This document shows positions 25,891 to 33,788 of a stretch of 34,415 bases of DNA, piece by piece. This stretch comes from an uncultured Erysipelotrichales bacterium (GTDB taxonomy: Bacteria > Bacillota_I > Bacilli_A > Erysipelotrichales > Coprobacillaceae): contig CAJUJC010000006.1 of the NCBI GenBank assembly GCA_910586805.1, positions 1 through 34,415 of the forward strand, in the 5' to 3' direction. The notes beneath the pieces were generated by a model that was not told where the DNA came from, searched no databases, and was given only the letters and a program-made list of their open reading frames with translations. Each line of letters starts with the position of its first letter. The first letter of the stretch is position 1. Made by a program: the position numbers and the translations under genes.

Positions 25891-27248
25891 TTTTCTCCAC
25901 TCTTTTCTTTAATCAAATTTTGATACCAATAGAATGAATCTTTAGGATATCTTTTTAATGAACCAGTACCATCATCATTTCTATCCACATAAATAAAACC
26001 ATATCTTTTTGACATCATACCTTCACTTGTAGAAACAACATCCATAGCTGCCCAAGTTAAATACCCTATCACTTCTACCCCATCTTCAATAGCCATTTCC
26101 ATTTGTTGAATATGCTTTGATAAATAATCAATACGATAATCATCATGAACCTTTCCATCCTCTAACTTATCAAATGTTCCAAGTCCATTTTCAACAATTA
26201 AGATAGGAACTTCATATCTCTCATACATTTTATTCAACATCAAACGCATTCCCAAAGGATCAATAGACCATCCAAAAGGTGTTTTTTCTAATAATGGATT
26301 CTCTTTTTCTCCCTTATGTGAAGCGACTTGTGTTTTATAATAAGAAACAGCAATAAAATCTAATGTATGATTTAAGAAAATATCTTCATCTTCTTTTTTG
26401 ATTTCTATTCCATACTCTTCACATTGTTTTCTTAAATAATATGGAAATATTCCTTTAACCATAACATCAGTAAAACGTGTATCTCTACGTTCTTCTTTCA
26501 TCATTTCTTGATAATCTAATGGTGAAGAAGTCAAAGGATAAGCTGGAGAGCCTGCAACCTCACATCCTACTTTTAAAGTTGGATCAATATCATGGCAAGT
26601 TTTCACTAATAATGCATTTCCTAATAATTTATGATATGCACATTGTAATAACACTTGTTCTCTATCTTCATTGCCTTTTAAAACAGTTCCACCAACCATA
26701 TATAAAGCATGATTCATGACATTGATTTCACAATAAGAAATCCAATATTTCACTCTATCATGATATCTATTTACAATTGTATGAACATAATGTTGGTATA
26801 AATCAACAACTTTTCTATTCACAAAACCATTATATTTTTCAACAATCCATAAAGGCATATCAAAATGGATTGTTGTGATAATAGGTTCAATATTATATTT
26901 CTTTAATTCATTAATAACATCATCATAAAATTTCAATCCATCTTCATTCGGTTCTAATGTATCATCTAAAAAAATTCTTGACCAAAGAACTGAAAATCTC
27001 AATGCTTTTAATCCCATTTGTGCATAAAGAGCAATATCCTCTTTATAATTTTCATAAAACTCTACACCCTTTTGAGAAGGATAAAAACCCTCAGGTTTAT
27101 CTAAATAATGTCCAGGTTGATTTAAATATTGAAAACGTGTTTCTTTTCCTTGAGGAATAATATCTACAACAGTTTCACTTCTAGAAGCAAAACCACCTTC
27201 ACATTGACCCCCACTTATAGAACTACCCCATAAAAAATCTTTATTCAT
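25887..27248 (-). CDS. GH1 6-phospho-beta-glucosidase-like enzyme with Cys beside the acid/base
   Basis: A 453-residue GH1 enzyme. I start it at ATG 27248 (AGGTG upstream; MNKDFLWG matches the GH1 at 30858) rather than the GTG at 27257. The Arg (R84, LRFSVLWSRI) and His (H128, IHFDMP) of the -1 site are normal, the nucleophile is E353 (IVENG), and the phosphate-binding pattern is SEGMMSKRYGF. The acid/base motif reads SYCEIN instead of TFNEIN, so Cys173 replaces the Asn that contacts the 2-OH of the sugar in known structures. The catalytic Glu (E174) remains. It overlaps deoC by 8 nt and the oxidoreductase by 4 nt. Confidence 0.88.
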   Translation of the reverse strand: MNKDFLWGSSISGGQCEGGFASRSETVVDIIPQGKETRFQYLNQPGHYLDKPEGFYPSQKGVEFYENYKEDIALYAQMGLKALRFSVLWSRIFLDDTLEPNEDGLKFYDDVINELKKYNIEPIITTIHFDMPLWIVEKYNGFVNRKVVDLYQHYVHTIVNRYHDRVKYWISYCEINVMNHALYMVGGTVLKGNEDREQVLLQCAYHKLLGNALLVKTCHDIDPTLKVGCEVAGSPAYPLTSSPLDYQEMMKEERRDTRFTDVMVKGIFPYYLRKQCEEYGIEIKKEDEDIFLNHTLDFIAVSYYKTQVASHKGEKENPLLEKTPFGWSIDPLGMRLMLNKMYERYEVPILIVENGLGTFDKLEDGKVHDDYRIDYLSKHIQQMEMAIEDGVEVIGYLTWAAMDVVSTSEGMMSKRYGFIYVDRNDDGTGSLKRYPKDSFYWYQNLIKEKSGEK

Positions 27249-27933
27249 CACAATCACCTAAAATAGAGGCAGTTGAGCCACAACCTACACCAGCACGATC
27301 AATACCCAATTCAATTAATTCAATCAATCTTTCTTTAGAACGTACACAACCTGAACCTTTGACTTTTATTTTCCCTCGAGCTTCTTTAACAATCAATTCA
27401 ATCACTTGAGGACTTGCCCCAACAATATGATCACTCTTGAAATAACCAGTAGATGTTTTTATAAAATCAGCTTCTCCTTGAATACAACATTCAACAGCTT
27501 TTTTCACTTCACCTTCAGTTAAAGCATCTGTTTCCACAATAACTTTCAACCCTACATTATGTTGATGACACAAATCACTCATAGCTTTTATCTCATCTAT
27601 CACTTCATCATACAATCCACTTTTAAGTTTTCCATAATTAGCAACCATATCTATTTCAAAAATATCACCTTTATCAATAATTGCTTTGGCTTGTAATAAT
27701 TTAGATTCCTTATGACTACTTCCAAAAGGAAAATCACAAACAACACATAATAAAGTTTGACTACCTTGAATACATTTTTTTGCTAAATCAATAGCATCAG
27801 GATTCACACAAACACTTTTACATCCATAATGAACACCAATCATGATTTTTTCTTTTAATTGCTCTATTGTCATATGTGGATCTAATACTGCATGATCAAT
27901 ATACTGAGCAAGTTTTTCTTTTGTATATTCCAT
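27241..27933 (-). CDS. deoC: DeoC-type deoxyribose-phosphate aldolase
   Basis: A 230-residue class I aldolase of the DeoC family. The Schiff-base Lys is K159 in ADFIKTSTGYF, D95 is in FEIDMVANYG and K192 in IKVKGSGCVRS, matching the Asp/Lys/Lys set of Escherichia coli DeoC. The known reaction is reversible cleavage of 2-deoxyribose-5-phosphate to glyceraldehyde-3-phosphate and acetaldehyde. It lies among phospho-glycosidase genes rather than nucleoside genes, so it may act on a different aldol here. The start at 27933 follows AAGGAGGG. The 145-nt gap upstream (27934-28078) is AT-rich; I see no clear terminator or promoter, only a partial inverted repeat with TTTGAT/ATCAAA arms, so it may be part of the long operon or have its own promoter. 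Confidence 0.9.
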   Translation of the reverse strand: MEYTKEKLAQYIDHAVLDPHMTIEQLKEKIMIGVHYGCKSVCVNPDAIDLAKKCIQGSQTLLCVVCDFPFGSSHKESKLLQAKAIIDKGDIFEIDMVANYGKLKSGLYDEVIDEIKAMSDLCHQHNVGLKVIVETDALTEGEVKKAVECCIQGEADFIKTSTGYFKSDHIVGASPQVIELIVKEARGKIKVKGSGCVRSKERLIELIELGIDRAGVGCGSTASILGDCDE

Positions 27934-28078
27934 ATTTCCCTCCTTATGAAAAAAGAATTATTTTTGATTAATATTTATATAAAGATAATATCAAAGTAAG
28001 TATCTATTTTGGGAGGTTAGACATTTGCTGATAAGTTTCATATTATCATTAATCAATACAATAATTCCTATTTTTATG

Positions 28079-28528
28079 TTATTTTTGTTTCTTTTCAATA
28101 TCCTTTAACATATCAATACGAACTTGATGACGACCACCCTCATACTCACCGCTCAACCACGCATCAACAATCATCTTAGCAAGCTCAATACCCACAACTC
28201 TTGCCCCAAAGGCTAACATATTTGTATCATTATGTTCTCTTGATAATCTTGCTGAATAAGGCTCACTACATGTGACACAACGAATTCCATTCACTTTATT
28301 AGCTGCTAATGAAATACCTACACCTGTTCCACATATAACAATTCCTTTATCTACTTCACCAGTTATAACAGCATTAGCAACTGCTTCACCAGCTATAGGA
28401 TAATTAAATCTTTCTGTACTATCTGTACCAAAGTTCATAACTTCATAACCATACTTTTCTTGAATATATTTTGAAATCTCATTTTTATATTCAACAGCGA
28501 CATGATCATTTCCAATACCTATTTTCAT
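28079..28528 (-). CDS. rpiB: RpiB/LacAB-family sugar-phosphate isomerase
   Basis: A 149-residue isomerase that interconverts aldose and ketose phosphates. The start motif IGNDH is at residues 5-9, catalytic C66 in VICGTGVGIS, and SREHNDTNMLAFGARVVG holds H99. RpiB acts on ribose-5-phosphate and in some species allose-6-phosphate. I start it at ATG 28528, seven nt after GAGG; the ATG at 28534 is too close to that site and would add two residues. It lies 13 nt after the EIIB gene and with the Rpe/AlsE-type epimerase forms a pair that could convert an aldose-6-phosphate through a ketose-6-phosphate. Pentose use is the default reading. Confidence 0.9.
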   Translation of the reverse strand: MKIGIGNDHVAVEYKNEISKYIQEKYGYEVMNFGTDSTERFNYPIAGEAVANAVITGEVDKGIVICGTGVGISLAANKVNGIRCVTCSEPYSARLSREHNDTNMLAFGARVVGIELAKMIVDAWLSGEYEGGRHQVRIDMLKDIEKKQK

Positions 28529-28541
28529 CTTCATACCTCTT

Positions 28542-28841
28542 TTATTTACCTAATAAATCTAATGCTGTATTAAGCACTTTTTCACCATTCATCATACCAT
28601 AATCTTGCATATTGATAACTTCTACTGGTTTTGTAGGATAGCTTTCTTTCACTTTCTTTAACTCAAAACGAACTTGTGGTCCTAACAAAATAACATCAGC
28701 TTTATCTCCATACTGGGAAATACTTCCAACTGGGTGTGCTTCAATATGAGCCTCAATTCCTTTCTTGCCTGCTGCATCTTTCATACGGTTTACTAATAAA
28801 CTTGTTGACATTCCTGCTGCACATACTAATAAAATATTCAT
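28542..28841 (-). CDS. PTS lactose/cellobiose-type EIIB component
   Basis: A 99-residue PTS phosphocarrier of the lactose/cellobiose family. The phosphorylated Cys is C7 in LLVCAAGMSTSLLV, followed by the typical LGPQVRF motif. It passes phosphate from EIIA to the sugar held by EIIC. No EIIA or full EIIC is encoded in this operon, so it must work with a permease elsewhere; the EIIC fragment at the right edge is a candidate. It sits between the epimerase and rpiB genes with 11- and 13-nt gaps. Transport of a beta-linked disaccharide fits the five GH1 genes. Confidence 0.92.
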   Translation of the reverse strand: MNILLVCAAGMSTSLLVNRMKDAAGKKGIEAHIEAHPVGSISQYGDKADVILLGPQVRFELKKVKESYPTKPVEVINMQDYGMMNGEKVLNTALDLLGK

Positions 28842-28852
28842 AATTTTTCCTC

Positions 28853-29506
28853 CTATATCTCTCTTAATTCTTTACAAATATCTTGATAAGATCTATCCTT
28901 TCCAAATAAAGCACTTGTTCCTAAAATAAATCCTTTTACACCTATTTTTGATAATTCAGCAATCTTTTCAGGTGAACAAGCACCATCAATCATGACATCA
29001 TACCCTCCATAGTTCTTTGCTTCATCAATAAACTTTTTAAACTTTGGTGTAACAAAATCTAAATACTTTTGACCTGCAAAACCTGGATTTACACTCATCA
29101 ACATAACATAATCACACAAATGCAATAAATCTTTAACTGTTTCAAATGATGTTCCTGGATTAATAGCTATACCAGCAGATACACCAACATCTTTAATCTT
29201 TTGTAAAGTTCTACATGCATGCATATCTGTTTCTGGATGAATGTAAATAATCTTGACACCAATATTTGCAAATTTTTCTACATATTCCATAGGATTAACA
29301 ACCATTAAATGAACATCACATGGCTTTGTTGCTGTTTTGCAAATGTATTCAATATCCTGTAATCCCATACCAAAATTAGGAACAAAACTTCCATCCATTA
29401 CATCAAGATGAAAAATATCAATTCCACCTTTTTCTAAATCTTTAACTTCCTTTTCCAAATGACCAAAGTTGGCACACATCATCGAAGGACATAATAATTT
29501 TTCCAT
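28853..29506 (-). CDS. Ribulose/allulose-phosphate 3-epimerase (Rpe/AlsE family)
   Basis: A 217-residue TIM-barrel epimerase and first gene of the region 3 operon. The metal-binding set is complete: H33 and D35 (FHLDVMDG), H66 (DVHLMVV) and D174 (VMIDGAC), with S8 and the SVNPGFAGQK phosphate loop. Known activities are D-ribulose-5-phosphate 3-epimerisation (Rpe) and D-allulose-6-phosphate 3-epimerisation (AlsE). The linkage to rpiB, PTS EIIB and GH1 genes makes the AlsE-type reaction plausible, but sequence alone does not decide. Its promoter is flanked by two LacI-type operators. The ribosome site is AGAGGGG before ATG 29506. Confidence 0.88.
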   Translation of the reverse strand: MEKLLCPSMMCANFGHLEKEVKDLEKGGIDIFHLDVMDGSFVPNFGMGLQDIEYICKTATKPCDVHLMVVNPMEYVEKFANIGVKIIYIHPETDMHACRTLQKIKDVGVSAGIAINPGTSFETVKDLLHLCDYVMLMSVNPGFAGQKYLDFVTPKFKKFIDEAKNYGGYDVMIDGACSPEKIAELSKIGVKGFILGTSALFGKDRSYQDICKELREI

Positions 29507-29559
29507 ATTTTCCCCTCTAACTTTCTCTTTTTCAATATAAACGATACGTTTTTATCATT

Positions 29560-29613
29560 TGAGTAATCGTTTTCACAACTTTATTATAATAGTAATGAGT
29601 AATCGTTTCCACA
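29560..29613 (-). promoter_or_regulatory. LacI-type operator pair around the promoter of the region 3 operon
   Basis: Two nearly identical 18-mers, TGAGTAATCGTTTTCACA (29560-29577) and TGAGTAATCGTTTCCACA (29596-29613), are direct copies 36 nt apart with a central CG as in LacI-family operators. A minus-strand TATAAT (29588-29583) lies between them, and the right copy covers the weak -35 position (TGGAAA, 29611-29606). The divergent LacI gene is the likely repressor. A related half appears at 33239-33257. Confidence 0.65.
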
Positions 29614-29620
29614 CATTTGG

Positions 29621-29639
29621 ATGGCGCATAATGTGCCAT
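29621..29639. repeat. 19-bp near-perfect inverted repeat
   Basis: ATGGCGCATAATGTGCCAT has 9-nt arms with one mismatch around a single A. It is unlike the LacI-type operators next to it and lies upstream of both divergent promoters. It is GC-richer than its surroundings. It could be an operator for a third regulator; it has no T tract, so a terminator is unlikely. Confidence 0.5.
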
Positions 29640-29685
29640 TACAAAGAAGACGTGTTTTACATATGTAATCACTTTCATTAAGTCC

Positions 29686-29714
29686 TTGTTTTTTTTCATT
29701 TCTTTATTTATAAT
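29686..29714 (+). promoter_or_regulatory. Promoter of the LacI-family gene
   Basis: TTGTTT (29686-29691) and TATAAT (29709-29714) have a 17-nt spacer, followed by AGGAGTGG and the ATG at 29735. Confidence 0.55.
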
Positions 29715-29734
29715 GGTATTAGGAGTGGTATTTT

Positions 29735-30754
29735 ATGGAAAAAAAGAAGAATATTTCCATCAAGGAAATTGCTAAACTTTCAAATGTTTCAGTAGCAACT
29801 GTTTCAAGAGTCATAAATAATAATGGTCGTTTTTCAGAAAAAACAAGGGAACGTGTTCAAAAGATAATTAAAGATTATGGTTATACAACCAATATGGCAG
29901 CGAAAAGCTTAAGAATGGCAAAATCTAAAACTGTTGGTTTAATTGTTCCTAACATTGATAATGAATGGTTTTCTCAATTGGTATTAGAAATTGAAAATTA
30001 TTTTTTTAAAAATAATTATTCAGTATTTATTTGCAACACATCTCAAAACGAAGAAAAAGAAATTGCCTATTTTAAATCTTTGGATTCTAAAATGGTAGAT
30101 GGTATTATATGTATTTCAGGTATTGAAGAAATCCCAACTGAAATACTTACAAGAGATATTCCTATTGTTTGTATTGATAGAAAACCAAAAGATCATAGTG
30201 AAGCTTATTATGTTGAGTCTAACCATTATAGTGGTGGATATTTAGCTACTGAGGAATTAATCAGACAAGGTTGTAAGAGAATTGCTATTGTTTCAAGAAA
30301 CAAAACATTATCAGTTAATAGACAACGTTTAGAAGGTTATAAACAAGCATTAAAAGATTATGGTTTAGAAGAAAATAAAGAGTTAGAATTATTATTAAAT
30401 TCTAATCAGGCAAATTATGATGGTGCACGTGAGGTAATTAACCATCTTATCAAAGAAAATATTTCTTTTGATGGTGTTTTTGCGACAAATGACTGGCGTG
30501 CATATGGTGTTCTTGTTGGATTGTTAGAAAATGATATTCAGGTTCCTGATGAAGTGAAAGTTATTGGTTTTGATGATATATTTATATCACAATCTAGTCA
30601 TCCTTCTATTTCTACAATCAAACAAAATATTCCTGAACTTGCTAAAACTGCAAGTCAATTGTTATTAGATTTGATGAATGATGCTCTTATCAAAGATGAA
30701 CAAAAGCGTTATATTCTACCTGTTGAAGTTATTAGAAGAGATTCTACAAAATAG
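29735..30754 (+). CDS. LacI-family transcriptional regulator
   Basis: A 339-residue LacI/GalR regulator. The HTH (about residues 8-30, IKEIAKLSNVSVATVSRVIN) and hinge helix (MAAKSLRMAKSKTVGLIVP, about 53-71) precede a periplasmic-binding-protein-like effector domain (about 66-335). It is divergent from the epimerase-EIIB-rpiB-deoC-GH1 operon, whose promoter is bracketed by two CG-centred operators; a similar site lies before manA. It therefore probably represses both units and responds to a sugar or sugar phosphate derived from the PTS substrate. A terminator follows directly. CcpA itself is less likely given its local placement. Confidence 0.9.
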   Translation: MEKKKNISIKEIAKLSNVSVATVSRVINNNGRFSEKTRERVQKIIKDYGYTTNMAAKSLRMAKSKTVGLIVPNIDNEWFSQLVLEIENYFFKNNYSVFICNTSQNEEKEIAYFKSLDSKMVDGIICISGIEEIPTEILTRDIPIVCIDRKPKDHSEAYYVESNHYSGGYLATEELIRQGCKRIAIVSRNKTLSVNRQRLEGYKQALKDYGLEENKELELLLNSNQANYDGAREVINHLIKENISFDGVFATNDWRAYGVLVGLLENDIQVPDEVKVIGFDDIFISQSSHPSISTIKQNIPELAKTASQLLLDLMNDALIKDEQKRYILPVEVIRRDSTK

Positions 30755-30757
30755 TTT

Positions 30758-30790
30758 AAGAGTTTACTTGTTGTAAGCTCTTTTCTTTTT
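30758..30790 (+). terminator. Terminator after the LacI gene
   Basis: A 10-bp stem AAGAGTTTAC/GTAAGCTCTT (one G-U) with a 5-nt loop is followed by TTTCTTTTT on the plus strand. Confidence 0.75.
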
Positions 30791-30797
30791 AACATAT

Positions 30798-30828
30798 AAA
30801 AAATGGTTTGTCAGTCTATAACAAAACC
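30798..30828 (-). terminator. Terminator after the manA-GH1 operon
   Basis: On the minus strand GGTTTTGT and ACAAACC pair with one bulge around a 9-nt loop, followed after one A by six T residues. It lies 30 nt beyond the stop of the GH1 gene at 30858. Confidence 0.55.
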
Positions 30829-30857
30829 AACAAACACATCTTTTTATAATAATATTT

Positions 30858-32279
30858 TTAATACTCAATATCATTTTCTAAATCTTTACCTTGAGAGGCA
30901 ATGACTTTTTTATACCAATAATATGATTTCTTTGGATAACGTGCTAATGTTCCAGTTCCATCATCATAACGATCAATGAAAACAAAACCATATCTCTTTC
31001 TCATTTCTTTATGACTACTTAAAAAATCAATTGGTGCCCAAGCTAAATAACCTATCATTTCAACACCATCTAATTCAATAGCATCTGATATATTTTTAAT
31101 ATGACCTTGATAATATGAAATACGATCATCATCATATACTTTTTTATCTTTTGTTAATTGATCGTCAATACCAATACCATTTTCTACAATAAATAATGGT
31201 TTATGATATCTTTCATACAATGTATCTAAAGCATATCTTAATCCCATTGGATCAATTTGCCATCCCCACTCATTTGCAGTAACATAAGGATTGCTTAATT
31301 TTTCTCTATGGGCACATAATAAATAATCTTGTACTTCTAAAGGATCTTCAATACCTTCTGGTGCTTTCACAACCATTGATTGATAATAACTAAATGCTAA
31401 ATAATCTAATTTTTGAGAAGCTTCTTTAATAGTATCAAGTTCATCTTGAGGATAATTCAAACCAACACCTTTATTTTGAAGGTAAGCTAAATAATAACTA
31501 GGATATTCACCATTAACCATAATATCAAATGTTAAGTTATTATTGATGTTATCAACGAATCTTGCTGCCTGAACATCTTTAGGTTGACAAGTATATGGAT
31601 AAACAGAAGTATAAGCATCCATTCCTGAAACCATTGCATTTGGATTTTCCTTTTTAATTGCAAGCACTGCCTTAGCATGAGCCAATTGTGTATGATGAGT
31701 TAAAGTTGCATGAAATTGTGCTTCACTCATATCTTCAGGTTTTTGAGCCCCAGCAACCAATCTAGGACCAAATGATGCTGTGTTTACTTCATTATATGTA
31801 ATCCAATATTTCACTTTATCTTTAAAGCGTTTTGCTACAACTGCTACATGATCAGCATAGAAATCAACAACACGATGATCCATAAATCCATTATAATGAA
31901 CTCTTAAATAATCAGGCATATCAAAATGAACCAAAGAAACAACTGGTTCAATACCTGCTTTTAATAACTCATCAATCATATCTTCATAATAAGCTAATCC
32001 TGCTTCATTTGTTTTCCCATCATCTCCTTGTGGATGAATTCTTGACCAAACAATAGAAAAACGATAAGCAGTAAATCCCATTTCTTTCATATGAGCAATA
32101 TCTTCCTTATAATGATGATAATGATCCGCTGCAACTGTTGTATCAGATAAAGTACTTTGTCCAGTTTCAAAACTAATTTCTAATGTATCATAAACATTTA
32201 AACCTTTTCCATCTTCTAGGTAACCACCTTCTGCCTGAACATTACTTAAGGCTGCACCCCATAAAAAATCTTTATTCAT
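30858..32279 (-). CDS. GH1 6-phospho-beta-glucosidase
   Basis: A 473-residue GH1 enzyme with a standard active site: R73 (YRFSIVWSRIHP), H118 (VHFDMP), acid/base E164 in TYNEVN preceded by N163, and nucleophile E366 (IVENG). The phosphate-binding Ser/Lys/Tyr pattern is in LSSHKEMRKRYGF. It lacks the N-terminal insertion of the three divergent GH1 enzymes in the window. It lies 10 nt after manA in a two-gene operon with a LacI-type operator upstream. The likely reaction is hydrolysis of 6-phospho-beta-glucosides delivered by a PTS, with ManA feeding released mannose-6-phosphate or balancing hexose phosphates; the pairing is suggestive of mannose-containing glycosides but not proof. Confidence 0.92.
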   Translation of the reverse strand: MNKDFLWGAALSNVQAEGGYLEDGKGLNVYDTLEISFETGQSTLSDTTVAADHYHHYKEDIAHMKEMGFTAYRFSIVWSRIHPQGDDGKTNEAGLAYYEDMIDELLKAGIEPVVSLVHFDMPDYLRVHYNGFMDHRVVDFYADHVAVVAKRFKDKVKYWITYNEVNTASFGPRLVAGAQKPEDMSEAQFHATLTHHTQLAHAKAVLAIKKENPNAMVSGMDAYTSVYPYTCQPKDVQAARFVDNINNNLTFDIMVNGEYPSYYLAYLQNKGVGLNYPQDELDTIKEASQKLDYLAFSYYQSMVVKAPEGIEDPLEVQDYLLCAHREKLSNPYVTANEWGWQIDPMGLRYALDTLYERYHKPLFIVENGIGIDDQLTKDKKVYDDDRISYYQGHIKNISDAIELDGVEMIGYLAWAPIDFLSSHKEMRKRYGFVFIDRYDDGTGTLARYPKKSYYWYKKVIASQGKDLENDIEY

Positions 32280-32289
32280 AATATTTTCC

Positions 32290-33216
32290 TCACTTTGTTG
32301 TCATCATAATTGTTATTTGTCCATTAAATTGAACTTTTGTATTTCTTGGAATCAAGAAATTATCTCCAACTTTTATATCTTGATTATCAACCTTTCCACT
32401 TCCTTTAACAACTGTTGCAAGTTGATAATTATCACAAATATATTCACTTTCTCCATTGATTTCTAATTTAGTGACTGTAAATGAATCATTTGAAATATAT
32501 ACAGTTTGTTGACAATTTCCTAAATCAGTTATTTCAGGTGAAATATTATTTTTCATATCTTCAGGATTATAAGATAAACAATCAATAGCTTGTTGAAGAT
32601 GTAATTCTCTTTCATTTCCTTGTTCATCTTTTCTATGATAATCATAAAAACGATATGTAATATCTGTTGCTTGTTGAATTTCATACACTACACTTCCCTT
32701 TCTAAGTGCATGTAATAGTCCAGCTGGTAAATATACAAAGTCATCTGGATGAACGTCTAAATGACGAATCAATTCATCCCATTTTTCTTGTTGAATATAT
32801 TCTTCTAAATTTACTTTATCTTTTGCATTATGACCATAAACAATATTAGCCCCTTCACATGCTTCAATAAAATACCAAGCTTCGTTTTTTCCATTAGGGA
32901 AGCCTATTTGATTAGCATATTCTTTATTAGGGTGAACTTGAATACTTAAATCATCTTCTGGACCCACTAATGAAATAATAACAGGAAATTCCTCACCAGG
33001 ATGTCCAAATAATTCTTGATGATTTTCCCATAAATCTAATAATGTTTTTCCTACATAAGGTTCACTCAAACATACTGTTGAAGCATCTTTTTGAGCACTA
33101 AATGACCATGATTGACCTATCCCTAACGGAAAATCTTCATAACCAAAATAATCTTTAACCAATGTATGTCCCCAAATTGCAGGTCTTGCAATGGGCTTAA
33201 AAAATAAAACACTCAT
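32290..33216 (-). CDS. manA: Mannose-6-phosphate isomerase, class I
   Basis: A 308-residue cupin-type, zinc-dependent isomerase converting mannose-6-phosphate and fructose-6-phosphate. The zinc ligands are visible: Q93 and H95 (SIQVHPN), E112 (KNEAWYF) and H169 (GLLHALRKG). TDITYRFYDY holds the conserved Arg (about R189). The length matches the short Bacillota ManA/Pmi type. It is the first gene of an operon with the GH1 at 30858. A site resembling the LacI operators lies just upstream (33239-33257). ATG 33216 follows GGAGTGAG. Confidence 0.94.
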   Translation of the reverse strand: MSVLFFKPIARPAIWGHTLVKDYFGYEDFPLGIGQSWSFSAQKDASTVCLSEPYVGKTLLDLWENHQELFGHPGEEFPVIISLVGPEDDLSIQVHPNKEYANQIGFPNGKNEAWYFIEACEGANIVYGHNAKDKVNLEEYIQQEKWDELIRHLDVHPDDFVYLPAGLLHALRKGSVVYEIQQATDITYRFYDYHRKDEQGNERELHLQQAIDCLSYNPEDMKNNISPEITDLGNCQQTVYISNDSFTVTKLEINGESEYICDNYQLATVVKGSGKVDNQDIKVGDNFLIPRNTKVQFNGQITIMMTTK

Positions 33217-33238
33217 AAACTCACTCCATTCTTTTTCC

Positions 33239-33257
33239 TTTGAAAACGAATACCTTA
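33239..33257. promoter_or_regulatory. LacI-type operator before manA
   Basis: TGAAAACGAATACCTTA (33241-33257) matches the reverse complement of the paired operators at 29560-29613 (TGAAAACGATTACTCA) in most positions, including the central CG. It lies 25-41 nt before the manA start, so a bound repressor would block elongation or initiation. No convincing -10/-35 pair was found in this gap. Confidence 0.45.
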
Positions 33258-33304
33258 ATCATTTATCTTATTTTATGAAAAATGATCTAATAAATAAAAG
33301 GATT

Positions 33305-33775
33305 TTATGCTTCATACATAAATAAAGCAAATAATCCTACAATTGTTACAAATATAGATAAATAGTAAAAAACTGTTACAATATTTTCACGTATTCTAAA
33401 CCCATACTTACTATATAATAAATTGTTTACTTGTCTTGCTTTCGTTGAATGATAATCACCTAACAAAGCAAAAACAACGACTGCAATTCGCATTGGCAAA
33501 CTAATACCAATGCCTTTTCCAATCATATTCCATGGAAAAATAGCAAGACCTAAAGCAACAAGTGTTGCAAACATCGCAGCTGAAATATAAGGATTTTTTT
33601 GATCCTTATGCTTTTCTCTACGCTTTGCTTCACTATCCTTTTTATTACCTTGTATCTTACTTTCATTATACTTTTCAGAATAACTTTTTTGTTTAACTTT
33701 TACAACTTCTGCTCCACAACTATCACAGAACTTTGCTGATTCTTTTATTTCGACACCACATTTTCTACAATACAT
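33305..33775 (-). CDS. Zinc-ribbon membrane protein
   Basis: A 156-residue protein. An N-terminal zinc ribbon with C3, C6, C17 and C20 (CRKCG...CDSCG) is followed by a Lys/Glu-rich linker (about residues 26-62) and two to three hydrophobic segments (about 64-84, 92-105 and 132-154). Such zinc-ribbon-plus-membrane proteins are common in Bacillota and mostly uncharacterised. It follows a similar gene (33789-34211) by 13 nt; the two share only the layout. Function unknown. Confidence 0.8.
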   Translation of the reverse strand: MYCRKCGVEIKESAKFCDSCGAEVVKVKQKSYSEKYNESKIQGNKKDSEAKRREKHKDQKNPYISAAMFATLVALGLAIFPWNMIGKGIGISLPMRIAVVVFALLGDYHSTKARQVNNLLYSKYGFRIRENIVTVFYYLSIFVTIVGLFALFMYEA

Positions 33776-33788
33776 CTTTAAACTCTCC

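Noticed and set aside
27934..28078. A promoter or terminator between rpiB and deoC
   Set aside because: A TTGATA-like element and TATAAA are present but at the wrong distance (9 nt), and no stable hairpin with a T tract was found.
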